Positions 13,045 to 24,645 of a stretch of DNA of 64,000 nt are shown one piece after another; the first letter of the stretch is position 1; every line of letters begins with the position of its first letter. Under the pieces are notes generated by a model, which worked only from the letters and a program-made list of their open reading frames with translations, did not search any database and was not told the origin of the DNA. A program made the position numbers and the translations under genes. The DNA is from Porpolomopsis calyptriformis (lineage: Eukaryota > Basidiomycota > Agaricomycetes > Agaricales > Hygrophoraceae). The stretch is from assembly GCA_951640195.1 (NCBI GenBank), contig OX621167.1:1736001-1800000 (forward strand), written 5' to 3'.

Positions 13045-14150
13045 ATGCCTTTGTGCGGAACTTCTTCTCCTGGTCCTTCATTTGGTCGCGGTAGACCGGT
13101 AAGGAACTGACATCGTCTGGACTTCCCCTGAGCCTTACCTTTACCACACAGATACAACGAAAGGTGGTGGTGTGTGGAGATGGCGCTTGCGGTAATATGT
13201 TGCGCTACAGACCTTAGCAATTGGATCTTAACGTCTCGCAGGCAAAACCTCCTTACTCAATGTCTTCACTAGAGGGTTCTTCACTCAGGTGTAGTGCGTC
13301 TCGTCTTTTTCCTTCCATCTTTTTTTTTTTCATACTTACAAATACGTTAGCGAACCTACTGTATTCGAGAATTACGTCCACGAACTTTACGTTGATGATC
13401 AACTGGTGGAGCTCAGTTTATGGGACACTGCAGGCATGCTTCATGACTTTGAGCTTTCGGGCAATATTCACCACCACAAGTTCATGATCAGGACAAGAAG
13501 AATTCGACCGATTACGATCGCTTTCCTATGCTGAGACGCATGTCATCATGCTATGTTTCTCTGTACGTTCGCCGCGCATGCGAATATTCATGTAATGATA
13601 TTACATCCCAGGTCGACAACCCCGTTTCTCTGGAGAATGTTGAAACCAAAGTAAGTCCTCAGCATACAGTGTTCTTCTCTTTTTGGCCTGAAACGACGAT
13701 ATCCAGTGGCTCGACGAAATCTTGGAATATTGCCCAGGGGTAAAGGTATATTACGCGCTTACCTTCACTTAGGAAACAACTAATATTCTAACAGTTAGTT
13801 CTAGTCGGTCAGTAACGTTCTTCATTAATCCCGTCAATAATTGAGCCATGGCCAGCCCTCAAATGCGACCTTCGAGACGACCCCGTAGTCCGCGATCGGT
13901 TGCAGCGGTACGGAACACACACAACACAATACGAGGAAGGACTTGCGGTTGCGCGGCGAATACGAGCGTCCCGTTATTTAGGTATGTCACGGTTTGGTTC
14001 TTGACGCTTCAGTATCCAATACTTACCCTCTTTTCAGAATGTAGCTCAAAGCACAACCGTGGGGTGACCGAAGTCTTTTACGAGGCTGCTCGGGTGTCAT
14101 TGTCCTCTCGGGCAAAGGGAGGTGGGGATAGCAGATGTATTATAGTGTGA
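13045..14150 (+). CDS. RHO3: Rho-family small GTPase, Rho3 type
   Basis: The first exon, [18 protein letters not shown], matches the Rho3-style N-terminus. It is followed by the P-loop GDGACGKTS, effector loop [12 protein letters not shown], switch [18 protein letters not shown], the nucleotide motif LKCDL, base-specificity motif ECSSK, and the C-terminal CIIV CaaX box for prenylation. [13 protein letters not shown] is characteristic of Rho3 rather than Rho1 or Cdc42. The tyrosine of the effector loop is built across a splice junction (TA plus C). About eight exons are needed for a protein near 210 residues. One intron (13434-13491) uses a GC donor. Rho3 acts in polarised exocytosis and actin organisation in yeasts; that role is assumed here. 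Confidence 0.9.
13434..13491 (+). other. GC-AG intron in RHO3 switch II
   Basis: The exon ends GACACTGCAG and the intron starts GCATGC and ends GATCAG. Only this join restores the invariant switch II sequence [14 protein letters not shown], with one glycine codon assembled as G plus GA. There is no GT at or near the required position. The intron is 58 nt. Confidence 0.88.
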
Positions 14151-14496
14151 TATGCTGGCACCTTATTGGCTTACATGGTAATAGCTGGATATCTGATACC
14201 CGTGTGGACAAGTGCTCCTTGCGATATGTAAACTTATGACATTTCTTGTTTCAGCAATGTCAGTTTCCATTAGACGAGAATGAATGTACCGCAAGCCATG
14301 TATCATAACCCATTAGTAATTAAACCCAGTCATCGCCTATAGGAGCATAGCTTTTAGTCGTGGTTTTTACCATTGAAAAGACAAAACCTCACAGGAGCAA
14401 TTCCTCTGCCAGTACCATTCATGATTGGGGGGGCCTGCCCAACAAACCTGTGCAGAATCTATGAGTAGTAGGCCCGGAAAAAACTTGCAGAGTCAA
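14151..14496. other. Convergent 3' region between RHO3 and CHC1
   Basis: Both flanking genes end here (stops at 14148 and 14497), so these 346 bp hold two 3' untranslated regions. I see no further gene. Confidence 0.5.
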
Positions 14497-17400
14497 TTAC
14501 CCATTGTGTGTTATGAGGAGCGGACCGCCGAAACCAGGGTTGATAATGGGTGCCTCGGATTCCTGCTCTTTTTGGGTATCCTTCTTGGATCGCTCCTTCA
14601 TCTCCTTCTCTAGGTGCGACAACTGGGCAGGTGAACAGTTTGTCAGTACAGAAGTAGATAAAGAAGAAGACATACATACCCTCTCTACCGATGATCGCTG
14701 AATCTGAATCTTGTAAGGCATGTAAAAATCTTGCAGTCCGTGCTGCCATGCAAGCTCCTCAACTATGTCGGACCGAAGCAGGTCAAAGCAAATGTATAAA
14801 AGCGCCGCAAAGCATTCTTTGTTCCCGATGTCAACAAAATATGACATCAGCTCCTCGGCAACCTCCGTCGATGCCGATGCCGAGGCAGTCACCATCGCGT
14901 CTTTGTATAATTTGTCTTGCTTTGAAAGTGATATTGATTCGTCCCAACGAGAATTTTTCTGAAAGAGAGATGTAAGCAAACACTTCCCGCAAGACCACAG
15001 CAGATAAAGCACCTTGTAGAGGTGGGCAGCAAGACGTCTAAATTCGAGCAATGCATGTTTTTCCAACTCCTTAGCCAAGCCATTGTTGTCAAAGTTGTCG
15101 AAGCTGTCGATCGAATCACGGAGAGTTTTGTAATCCTCTTCTTCGATAAGCAGGCTGTTGTAGGCATCGTTGACAGCTTCAATATTCAGCTATGGATGCT
15201 TAATCAATCCTCATATTTTCCGAAGGGATGGACAACTCACATGCTGCACAGCGATCAGGTACGATCGGATCAGTGGAATGTGGTCGATTTGCTTAAACGT
15301 GCGGACGACGCGGGCGTGGTCGATACGGGGGATAAGGACTGTGAGAAGGTCCGTCAATAGATTTGGTTGTTCTTGGAGGTAGAACGTCAAAGCTTTATAA
15401 TATCTGGCAACATCCGGTCAGAAGATGGAGGTTTATTTCGAGCGGAATTAAGAAGTACATTTCGATGTTTGCGACCCGAACGATTACCTCCTTGAACTGG
15501 TTATGCTCCCAGGCATCAGACGAACGCTCGATCATAGCCAGAGCAGCGTTGTCCTGCGAATAATTCAGCTGCTATGTCTTGAATAAATAGATAGATAAAC
15601 ACCCACAAATTCGTCGTATTTGATATAAAGGAAAACGAGTTCCGGCCACAGATGTGCCTTTTCAGCCGCTTTGATGACCTTTTCGAAAACAGGCTCAATG
15701 CTCAAAAAAGTATGTTGCCGGGATGGATGATTACCTTGGGAATATTTATGCGGGCGACGAAGAGTTTTAGATGCTCCATAACTAGGGCACGATTCAATAA
15801 GATAGTCGATGGTGAGATAAATATACTCACGTTTAGACGGCCTGTACTTGCTGTACAAAATTGACAGCTCCGTGAAGATACCCATCTAGGTAGATCGTCA
15901 ATGATCGTCGTTAGCCCGCAAAATGCTTGACCTACATGCGCTCGTTCTAGGCTCAAACCAGCTTCCAAGAGAGTAAGGACTTCATCAAAATGTCCACGAT
16001 GTTCATAAGCTTTGCAAATTGCAGGAAGCTCCTCCTAAGAGGAGTTAGATCAGAGAAAAAGCAAGCGGAATCAGTTGGCTTACGGCATGAACGATAATGT
16101 TGAGTCCACAAATTTGTGCCTAAATAATCGCAGCCTGAGCTGGCAACAAAAAGTGAGAAGATGTGAATTATATGCGCACCAGGCGGAACTCGGCTTTCTC
16201 GAGGCAAGCTGCGTGCACTTGCTTCCAGACTCTGCGACGTTTGTTAACAACTTGAGTTGAAAAAGATCGACTGCACCTACTGTGTGTTCCCGGCTTTCCT
16301 TGCACTTTCGACGGCAGCCTGATTTTCACCTAGATAAATAAGGGTTGTTGCAAGACGTGCCCAATTCGAAATACTGCTGAAAAGTAATTTCGCGGCTTGA
16401 TAGAGGTCATCCTCGAAGCATTTTTCGCCAACTTCCAATACATCAGCAACATTCGTCATTCCCAAGAAGTCTTCCATATCATGCAGTCGATCCGTTTTGG
16501 CATACGCATAGGCAAGCTCAGTGTCGATTTTTGGTTCCCGCAATGACTTGCGAGCCATTTGCAGGTAGCGCACAAGATCGTCGTGTTTACCCGCGCGGCT
16601 AGAAATCTCGATGACTTCGGCAAAATTGGAGGGATCTTCTGCTTTGATGTAAGAATCTACATAATATAATGAGCATAAATCGTGTGAAAAGATAAAGACC
16701 ACCAATTACCAATGGAATCTTTGATTCGCAATCCATCAAGCTGAGCTTTCGCCAACCTGCTCCATACTTCTGGTTTGTTGACTTTGGTCGCGAAGTCCAA
16801 CGCACGATCAATGGACACGATGTGCTCGACGAGAACGTTGATCGCCATTGCGTATTGCTCGTATTTCTTGTAAATAGTGAGAGCTTCTTCGAACAAGCCG
16901 TGATCGGTGGCGATCTTGGCAATCTCCCCTGCATCGTAATTCTGAAGTTTGTTGATATACCCCACAACTTTCCCTTTGTCCGCGCGAATCGCTGTCAATA
17001 AAAGCAAGTTTTGTAAATTTTTGTTGTCGCTGAATGGTGACGGCTCTATAATGATCTTTTCCAAGAGCTCGATGAGCTCGATTGGAAGATCGGCCGAAAG
17101 GAAAGCCTTCACGGTAACGGAAACGTCATCAGGGTCCGTGCATTCGGGGAGCGCAGTGGCCACGATCTGGTAAAATGATGATAAACGACGAGAAATTCCA
17201 ATGTCGGCTTTCGGTAAAATCATACCTGGTCGATGAGCTGGCGTCGATGTATGTTCCCATATACGAGAACTTGTGCCCACAACTCGGGTTGACGGCGCTT
17301 GACAAGGTATCGCGCTTGTTGCTTGAACATTGAGTTATCGTTCGTGATAGAAATAAGTTCGTCGTCACAAAACCCCTTAGCGTATGCGATATATGCCAAG

Positions 17401-20400
17401 TATGGGTCACGAGCCTCGCAAAATTTGCCGACGACCAGAGGTTGATAAAGCTGTCGGGTTATATTAACATGATGGTCAGAATGCTGGAACAAAAAAAAAA
17501 AAAAAAGAGATTCACGTTATTCTCTTTCAAAAAAGCTTCAGGGTTGTTGTTGCTGTCGATGTAAATCTTCGCAAGAGCGTTGAAAACGGCAGGGTCCTGG
17601 TTTCCGGCTTGTACGCGAGCCTCTAACCAAGGTAGAATCAACTTCAAACGGTTTCGCTGTTCCACTTCGTGAACGAGTTCATCGATGGGAAAGTTGCCAG
17701 TAACAGACGAGAGTAGGCCCTTGATAGTTGTTTCGTCGCAGTCGACATCGAGAAGACCCCCAACCACCTGAGGTGTCCGGACCGAGTTTACTCGTTGAAC
17801 GTATACCTCGATAAACTTAGTGAGGCCGTTTTGGTACAAGTAGAGAACGAGATCGTGGACGAAATCAAAACGATCGCAGACAATGATGAGAGGGAGCTGG
17901 TCCGAAAGTTTGGCTTCCTTGAGAAAGTTCTTGACCTTTTCCGGATTGTAATAGTTGCTCTCCCGACAAACCCGCTCGACTTCGCGGATCTGACCTGTAC
18001 GAGTTGCAGCCTGAATATATTTGAAATGGACTTCGGGGTCTTCGCTGAGATTGACAATGGATCCCAAATAATAATAAAGGCCTGGATGCGAAGCATGAGT
18101 TTCCACATTGATCACATAGTTTGAACAGGATGGCATGCCTTCGAAAGTCTTGAACGATTCAAACATTTCAATAAGTTTGACCGGCCCTAGAATGTCGGAA
18201 TATTTCGTTGCAATTTGAATAACGGGTTGGAGGTTCTGCCTGATGTTAACACGGAGCATCTCCTGCAAACATGTCATAGACTGTTCCGTAGTCAAGCGGC
18301 TGAAGTAGTTGACAAGCCACTGAAAGACACACGCTCCGTGAGTGGGAAGAGAGCCAATAAGAAGCACCACACCTCGGGTTGAAGGACTCCTGTGTGAACA
18401 ATTGCTCGCTTGATATCGGCGAGATCCTCATAATGCTCTAAAGCCTATTGAAAGATATAAATATCAATACCAATATCCAAGTGATGAAATTCACTCGTTG
18501 TAACAGACCAGCCTTCTCGCAAAGGTTGGCGATCCTCGGACGGTCGTAGTGGGAAAACATTTCGTTGCCAAGTATTGCATCAGCGACTTGAGGAGCGTGA
18601 ACGAGGTTCATTTCTAGGAGACGCGTTTGCAAGGGACCTTGCTCCGGCTTATTGTCCTTCAAGGCGTCCAGTAGAAAAGAGGTGGCCGGTTGGATCATAT
18701 TTTGCGACATGAAAATATCTACAACCTATTTTTGTGAATATTCAGCATTGAGCGCATGCAGTGAAAATGTTGGAAACCTTACCCGTTCGATGTCAACGAG
18801 GGGACCTGCTTCGTCATTGACGAGCTGGGCCGCAAACTCGGCGCCCTTGTCCGGATTCGTACGCATGACGTGTTGTAGCAGAGGAACATAGTCGGGAGTA
18901 TAACCAACTTTCTTCGAGTAGAGGACAATTTTCTCAGTCTGACCAGTCTCCGCGAAGCAAGCGATGACTTTGTTCGGAATATTCGCCCGAAGGTATACAC
19001 TAAGGGCGAGTGTCATATCATGCAGGCGAACAATATCCCCCAGTTCCTCACTGCAAGTGAGCTGAAAATGGCGTCAGATACACATCCATGTGAATATTCC
19101 AGGCAGACACACACCTTATTTTCCTTCAGCCATTTCTCGAGCAGTTGCTTCTTTCCCTGTTGTAGTACAGGGCGAGCAAGCTCCAAGGATTCTAGATGGT
19201 TGAGTTCGCCCCTCTCGAGAAGGATGCCGAAATATTGCAGAATGGGTGACAAACCACCTGGAGGAGTTGGTGCTTGTTTGAAAGATTCAATAACTGCAAC
19301 CGTACGCAAGACTCCCTGGTGATATTGGCATTAGACGACATTCAGCTAGAGTACCGTGATCGTTCGTACCCTGGGTGAATTAGCCGCAACTTTTGCTGCC
19401 TCGCCGTATTGTCCACTCTGGAATAGCTGCTGGTATTGTTTGACATAAAGCTCATCAGCACCCGGCAAGTTGGCTCTGCTGGCTAATTTGAAGGCGAGCT
19501 CGGTGTTGTTGAGGGTGGCGAGGATGTAAGGAATGATGGTCTGCTCGTCAACGTTGACACTCAACACCTGACCTTTCTTGTTAACACCGATGATACCGTT
19601 TGTAAGCTCGTGCTCGGCAGTGACGAAAATAGTCTCTCCCGAGATACGATTCATGTACACGCATGCTCCTGATTCGAGGTCGTATAGGTGGATGAACCCG
19701 TATTTTGTGACGAGGTAGATGATACCGTGCTTCTTGGAAATTTGCATAGCCACTGGGAAATCGTTGGTAGCCTCTGGCGGGAAGTAAACATCGACCGCCT
19801 TCTTCACAAAGGGTGGATCAGGCGCGGTGTGATCTATTTCCACGATGTGCAACTGGAGTTGAACCCGAGCCCATCAACCAGCAGCCGTTGGGGCAAAACA
19901 AGAAAAACGTGCCTTGGCTCCCGTTGCTGTGCGCACAGAAAATGTGAAAAGCTTTGTGGAGTGCTGGTGACCGTCCAACTTCATTTCCGCGAACGCGGCG
20001 GCATGGCCCTCAATGGTTTGACTAACACCACGATCCTTACTGTAGAGCTGCATTGCACCTTTTACCTTGAATGAAGATGGGTTTGTCGTGTTTCCAGAAA
20101 TACCAATCAGCGCAAGCCACTTCTCATCTGAGGTAGCCCGGTAGTTGATTATTTGTGCCCCAGCGAGAGTGGGATGGCGATCGAAGACTTTTTGGGGAGG
20201 TGAAGTTGGATCTGGAATAGTCCAATGGTGGACGGAGGTGTCGGTGACCATACCGATGGTCGTGTCCGATATCCACTTCCAGAAAACGACGTCTTCATTG
20301 TTGGTGTGAGATTTGACTTTTTGTTTAGTTTCAATGTTGAAGATCTGAAGCATACGGCCAGCTAACCCAGGCCGAGTGAAAACACGCGTGAGAAAGGTAA

Positions 20401-20739
20401 CAAGAAACCAAAAAAAAAAGATAGCTTCACCTTTCAAGGCCAATATTCTGGATCGAGGATTGACTATCGCGCTGTCAGCAGTTATAGGTCTACGAAGCAC
20501 GTTGGTGACATCGGTAAGGTCAATTATGACCACTTGGTTTTGCTCATTGACTTTTTCTCGCACACAAATGTAGCGGTCGGACTCGAGAGTCAAGGTCTGC
20601 GGACGGCATTTAAGTTAGGTTGACCATTTGGCGTCTAGTGGCGCACCTGGAAAGATATGGATGCAGGCTGGATGTCCAAACTGGAGAGCTGCAAATGTTC
20701 GCAAAAGGCAATCGGTTTTGAAATGTCGACGACGGCCAT
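14497..20739 (-). CDS. CHC1: Clathrin heavy chain
   Basis: Heavy chain of the clathrin triskelion, the coat of endocytic and trans-Golgi vesicles. The start at 20739 gives [21 protein letters not shown], the terminal-domain opening. The seven-bladed beta-propeller follows ([32 protein letters not shown]-like blades down to about 19,550). The long alpha-solenoid of clathrin repeats includes [51 protein letters not shown] and [21 protein letters not shown] blocks. The last exon ends with an acidic and lysine-rich tail ([16 protein letters not shown]) and a short hydrophobic end. The 6.2 kb span with about 20 short introns fits the usual length near 1,680 residues. One intron carries a long A/T run near 17,490. 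Confidence 0.95.
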
Positions 20740-21059
20740 TGGGTATTGAGGATATTGGTGACGAGTATGAATGCAGAATTGACATGTATTTGCGCGCAGT
20801 CCCCATTTTTGCACAAGAGATTTTATGTAATAAGTCCGTAGGGCCGCATGCGCGGCATAGCCCGCTAACAATACAAAACGCAGGCCAATGCCAACACTTT
20901 CACAAGAATGAATAAAATTGCCAAAAAAAAGGTTGCATGTATGCAACTGTTTTATGTACATCCTAAACTACATACGCATGCACTTCCTAGAGGGAGAAAC
21001 GAAGTTGTCGAATGCTTGCGAAGACTTGGCAGAAGACCCAACTTTTGAAGAGGGACTCG
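20740..21059. other. CHC1 promoter region
   Basis: The 320 bp upstream of the clathrin start also hold the 3' end of the anonymous minus-strand gene at 21060. I see no clear TATA box and no coding signal. Confidence 0.4.
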
Positions 21060-21740
21060 CTAATCACCAGGAAGTGAAGGCACAATATGAGCCTCAACAG
21101 CTTCATCCAAGTCAGCCAGGATGTGAATTTTGTGGGCGTTGATCTGGTAGATCTTAAATATAGATAAGTCAACATACATTAGACAAGAATGAGATCGGAA
21201 ACATCGGTTATTGCACATACCTTCTTGATGGTGCTGCTTTGATCTGGGATCAGCCAGCAGTGCAGGCTAGTGTTGATGAGAACCACAGTCCCTGGTCGAA
21301 GTTTCCTGTGTAGCTCCCAGGGTGGGATTAGCTGACCATCGGAATCCCTGATGTCATGTTGCACCAGCTTGGCATTGACATGTTTGAAGTAAGGCCCTTT
21401 GTGGTCTTCGAGCAAATTCAGATCGTAGTAGGCCCCCACAAAGATTGCGTTACCTGCCAAAAATTGTAAGTAGCAATCCAAGGATTCAAGTTGAACATCA
21501 ACTACCCTCAGGTTTGCTGGTCTTAGTTTTTGGCTGCTCGTCCCCAGACATAGCATCTGCATCGTTGGCAGCCTTTCTTTTCTTTGCTATATGGAAGGGG
21601 TGCACCCCTTCTTGGGGTTTTTACATTTCGAGGCACCTGCAGAAACATCGGTAAATTTTTAAGGTGGCAGAAACAAGAAGCTTACCTGATACTTCAGAGG
21701 CAGAGGCACTGCGATGAGGTCAAGAGGCTTGTTTGTATTT
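21060..21740 (-). pseudogene. Anonymous agaricomycete repeat-family protein, probably a frameshifted copy
   Basis: Three exon-like pieces are readable. The first contains LDLIAVPLPLKYQ. The second is lysine-rich and leads into GNAIFVGAYYDLNLLEDHKG, HVNAKLVQHDIRDSDGQLIP, PWELHRKLRPGTVVLINTSL and HCWLIPD. The last reads IYQINAHKIHILADLDEAVE and ends VPSLPGD with a stop at 21060. From memory this resembles a dispersed family of uncharacterised mushroom proteins; that is recollection, not a search result. The frame entering from the first piece (PLPYSKEKK) and the frame needed downstream (KKRKAANDADAMSGDEQ) differ by one base near 21572, and no ATG is visible upstream, so this is probably a damaged or 5'-truncated copy. 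If the start lies in an exon I cannot see, it could still be intact. Confidence 0.55.
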
Positions 21741-21803
21741 GAGCTGGATGCGCGCAGCGAGAAGAATTATTAAGGTTTGCTGAGTTTCGGCTGACGCGGC
21801 AGG

Positions 21804-21866
21804 CTTTTGTAACTGTGGGAACAAACTTTTGTAACTGTGAGAACAATTTCGTATTCGTGGGAACCA
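21804..21866. repeat. Short tandem repeat, 22-bp unit
   Basis: CTTTTGTAACTGTG is followed by G/A-GAACAA and occurs twice in direct succession (21804-21825 and 21826-21847). A degenerate third unit containing GTGGGAACCA follows. It lies between the repeat-family copy and the PQ-loop gene. Confidence 0.6.
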
Positions 21867-21979
21867 TAATTTGTAGACTTTTGCAAAAACACTAGGAAAG
21901 CTTAAAAATGTCGACATCGCTGTTCAGTTCTACAATACCCGCTAAACAAGTTAGCGGGAATTCTAAAGTTACACCGTCC

Positions 21980-23163
21980 TTACTCCTCATCCAAAACAAG
22001 GGCTTGTTCGAGGTCATCTTCCTGAGCTATCAACGTAGTCGGTGGAGGCTTATTGCCATAGTACAGGCGTTGCAAGATGATTGCTGTTCCGCCTTAGTCG
22101 TTTACTGCACAAGGGCGAGTAATATGCACACTTACCGAAATCTACAGATAGCTGAAAGACGGCGCACACTTTAAACTGCAACGGGGATGCCTGAAGGAAA
22201 AAATAGACAGTCCTTGATGAGAACCATTCAGCGCTCAAGAAACCATTGAACGGATGGAAGACCCTACTTGAAGGAGTCACCCCCAATCCAACCGATCAAT
22301 GTGGACGCTCGAAACCCATACAAAGACTTTTGGTGATAATTACTGATTAAAGTAGGAAAAAAAAAGGGGGGGAAAGTAAAAAAAATCAAAATCAAGATCA
22401 GCCAGTTATAGGTGGTAATGACATTCTTTCCTTACCTGATAAGCTGAGGAATGGGCAGAGTACTTTCCAGCCCCAACGCCAAGAATCCCAGTATCGAGAT
22501 GAATAACTCCGAGCGGCCGAAAATGAGGTAGAGGATAGTCTGGCAGAGTCTGTTGGCATCTCAATGGCTTTGTCTCACATCAAAGGCGAGGCACGGCAAC
22601 CGCTTACATGAGCCCTGCCATGAACTCGATGTATTGGCCGTAAGCGGGCCACTGCCAAAAGGCATAAGGCCGGGTGGAAACACCCAGGCTCTCGGGGCTG
22701 TGGCGGGGTCGATAGAGTATGCAGATATAGAGGAGGACGAGCTAAAGTTTTGGTATTTAGCACATAATACGGGCTTTCTTGCTAAAGAAATACCTGTGCG
22801 ATGATCATTAATATTGACTGTAATAGAAGAGCAAACTCGAAGTGCTCTCCGAGCCAAAAGAAACATCTTGTGGTGTTGGCAATCAGCCTTAAAAAATAAT
22901 CAATGAGCTAAAACGCTACTGGAGAAGAAAAAGAGAGAAAAAAAACCCATGTACAAAATAGCACAAACGTCACGCGAGAAGCCAGTCGCGTCTCTAAAAA
23001 AAACGACAACCCCTCAAATGAGCAAAAAAAAAAGACACCATCATGGCGCGAAAGGTCAAGGGCACTTTTTGCGAATAATCGAGATTGCCTGGTCCGCATA
23101 AACAAGCGGAGGGCCAACGGCCATTCCAGCCGAAGCTGCGGTAGAAAGCCACGAGGATAGCAT
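21980..23163 (-). CDS. PQ-loop repeat membrane protein (SLC66A2/Any1-like)
   Basis: This gene shows no long open frame and was assembled from about eight short exons. The start at 23163 reads MLSSWLSTAASAG, then MAVGPPLVYADQAISIIRKK (first PQ-loop position, here with Pro-Pro and Asp-Gln variants). Next come DATGFSRDVCAILLIANTTR, CFFWLGEHFEFALLLQSILM, LVLLYICILYRPRHSP, and a second motif STLPIPQLISNYHQKS. The protein closes with LIGWIGGDSFKTVYFFLQ and QFKVCAVFQLSVDF and a short acidic tail ending LVLDEE. Seven transmembrane helices are expected. The blocks match the PQLC1/SLC66A2 and yeast Any1 (Cfs1) group, linked to endosomal or Golgi lipid asymmetry. The assignment to that subgroup is my reading of the block order. 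Confidence 0.8.
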
Positions 23164-23358
23164 TTAACCAACTTCCAACTAAAGGTGAACGAGCGATAAA
23201 CAAGTCAGTAATCGGCATGAACCAACAACACTTACATATATCGATCTAATTACTACTCGTCCGTCCGAAAGTTGAAATATTACTTGCTTCCAAGCGCTGG
23301 TGGTGGTGGCTATGAAGCCGTCGACGTTAACGTTATATATATATTATGTAAGTCTTTG

Positions 23359-24214
23359 CTACTGCTCCTTCTCATTCACAGAGGACATCTGTAACTGCTC
23401 CCGCCGTTGCATTTCCGCCAACGACCTAGCTTCCAACCGTTTCGCATATTCCTGTCCACCCTGAGAATAAATAAAAAAATCCGTTAACCTCCCAATACAA
23501 TATAAGAAAATCACCAATCATACCTGCAAAATAAGAATAGACCCCAAGAGCACGATCATGATAGTGTTCCCAGCCGAAAGCACTCTCATCGCCTCAATCT
23601 GGTCCTCTCGCGTATCAACCCCTCCAACGGGTTCCACAATCGTCCGCAGCGCCGGTACCGTCACAGTAACGTACGTCGCAATCGCAAATATGTACGCCGC
23701 TGGACCGCGCGTCATCAATAAATAACCCTGAGAGAGAAGAAAAAGAAGGCGAAAAAAAAAAAAAAACCACTCACCCATACTCGTCCCATCAAACCACTTC
23801 GCACTCTCATCCCATTTAGCGACCTTAAACAACAACCCAATGACACCAATCCCCACAAATCCATGCAACAGCGCCTATACTCAAATCAAAATTTCATTTT
23901 AAAAAAACATCACCTTCCCATGCAGTTTTTCACCCAACACAACCACAACCCAAAAAAAACAAAAAAAAAAAAAAAAAAAAAAAAACACACCTTGATAGCT
24001 GGTGGTGCATTAAAAAACGTAGTATAAAATTGAAACCCGTCTTGAATCACATCCTGGGTAAGTTCTCCGTACAATATCCGGTGATCTACGTTGAAACAAA
24101 TGAACAGAACGCCTGCACATCGCATTACAAAAAAAACAAAGCTGCTATCATGGCACCCCACTCACCGAGAAAAAAAGACACCGAAGAGAGCACGGCAGCT
24201 TGTCTGAACCCCAT
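23359..24214 (-). CDS. SHR3: Shr3-type ER packaging chaperone for amino-acid permeases
   Basis: The start at 24214 gives MGFRQAAVLSSVSFFLG, followed by VLFICFNVDHRILYGEL, TTFFNAPPAIK, LLHGFVGIGVIGLLFKVAKW, AAYIFAIATYVTVTVPALR, and NTIMIVLLGSILILQGGQEY before a charged tail ending SVNEKEQ. Four membrane helices plus a hydrophilic C-terminus is the Shr3 architecture. In yeast Shr3 sits in the ER membrane and prevents aggregation of amino-acid permeases before COPII export. The second and third introns are full of A/T homopolymers. An apparent GYLLM extension near 23,730 is intronic: the frame only holds if the acceptor is the later one, giving SMAAYIF. Confidence 0.88.
23961..23985. repeat. A25 homopolymer in a SHR3 intron
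   Basis: An uninterrupted run of 25 A on the plus strand, preceded by another A8. Together with runs at 17490-17506, 23755-23766 and 24386-24403 it makes this stretch prone to sequencing slippage. Confidence 0.85.
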
Positions 24215-24645
24215 GACAAAAGCAACAAAAAAGGTACTGGCAAAAGTATCGTTGACAACAAATGAGTGAATGAAATGACTGAGGCTTCCCAACTTGGACA
24301 ACTCCGACATATAAAGTGCTCCCAATTTCGATTTTTTTTTTTCTCACTGTCATAACACGTCGAAATCAAGAAAAGTCAATTGGCAAAAAAAAAAAAAAAA
24401 AACGTCAAGAAAAGAAGAAAAAAAATACAAGCAGGTTCGTTATGTTGGTGGGGAGGGGTAACGCTAATGTATCAAATGTACCGACAAGAGATCGATAAAT
24501 AAAACAAAAAAAAAAAACAAAATTTGAATGAAAAGGAAAAGAAGAAAACATGCCTCTGATGGTGGGGGTATACAGGAAAAGAAAAGTGGTAAAGGCCATT
24601 ATGAAATCAGCTTGTAGCATGTGGGACCCACACACACTTCCTCCC
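24215..24645. other. A-rich intergenic region between SHR3 and the RhoGAP gene
   Basis: The 431 bp contain SHR3 promoter sequence and the RhoGAP 3' region. Composition is strongly A-rich on the plus strand with several homopolymers. No coding signal is seen; the short frames are lysine- or phenylalanine-rich by-products of those runs. Confidence 0.5.

Noticed and set aside
13280..13355. Apparent loss of the effector-loop tyrosine in RHO3 (Gln-Val-Glu-Pro)
   Set aside because: Arises only if the exon is ended at the first GT. Ending it after TA at the next GT (GTGCGT) gives the normal QVYEPT.
23730..23770. Extra SHR3 coding segment GYLLMTRGP
   Set aside because: The frame before it does not connect. 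Using the later acceptor after GGTCCAG gives SMAAYIFAIA in one frame with a canonical GT-AG intron.
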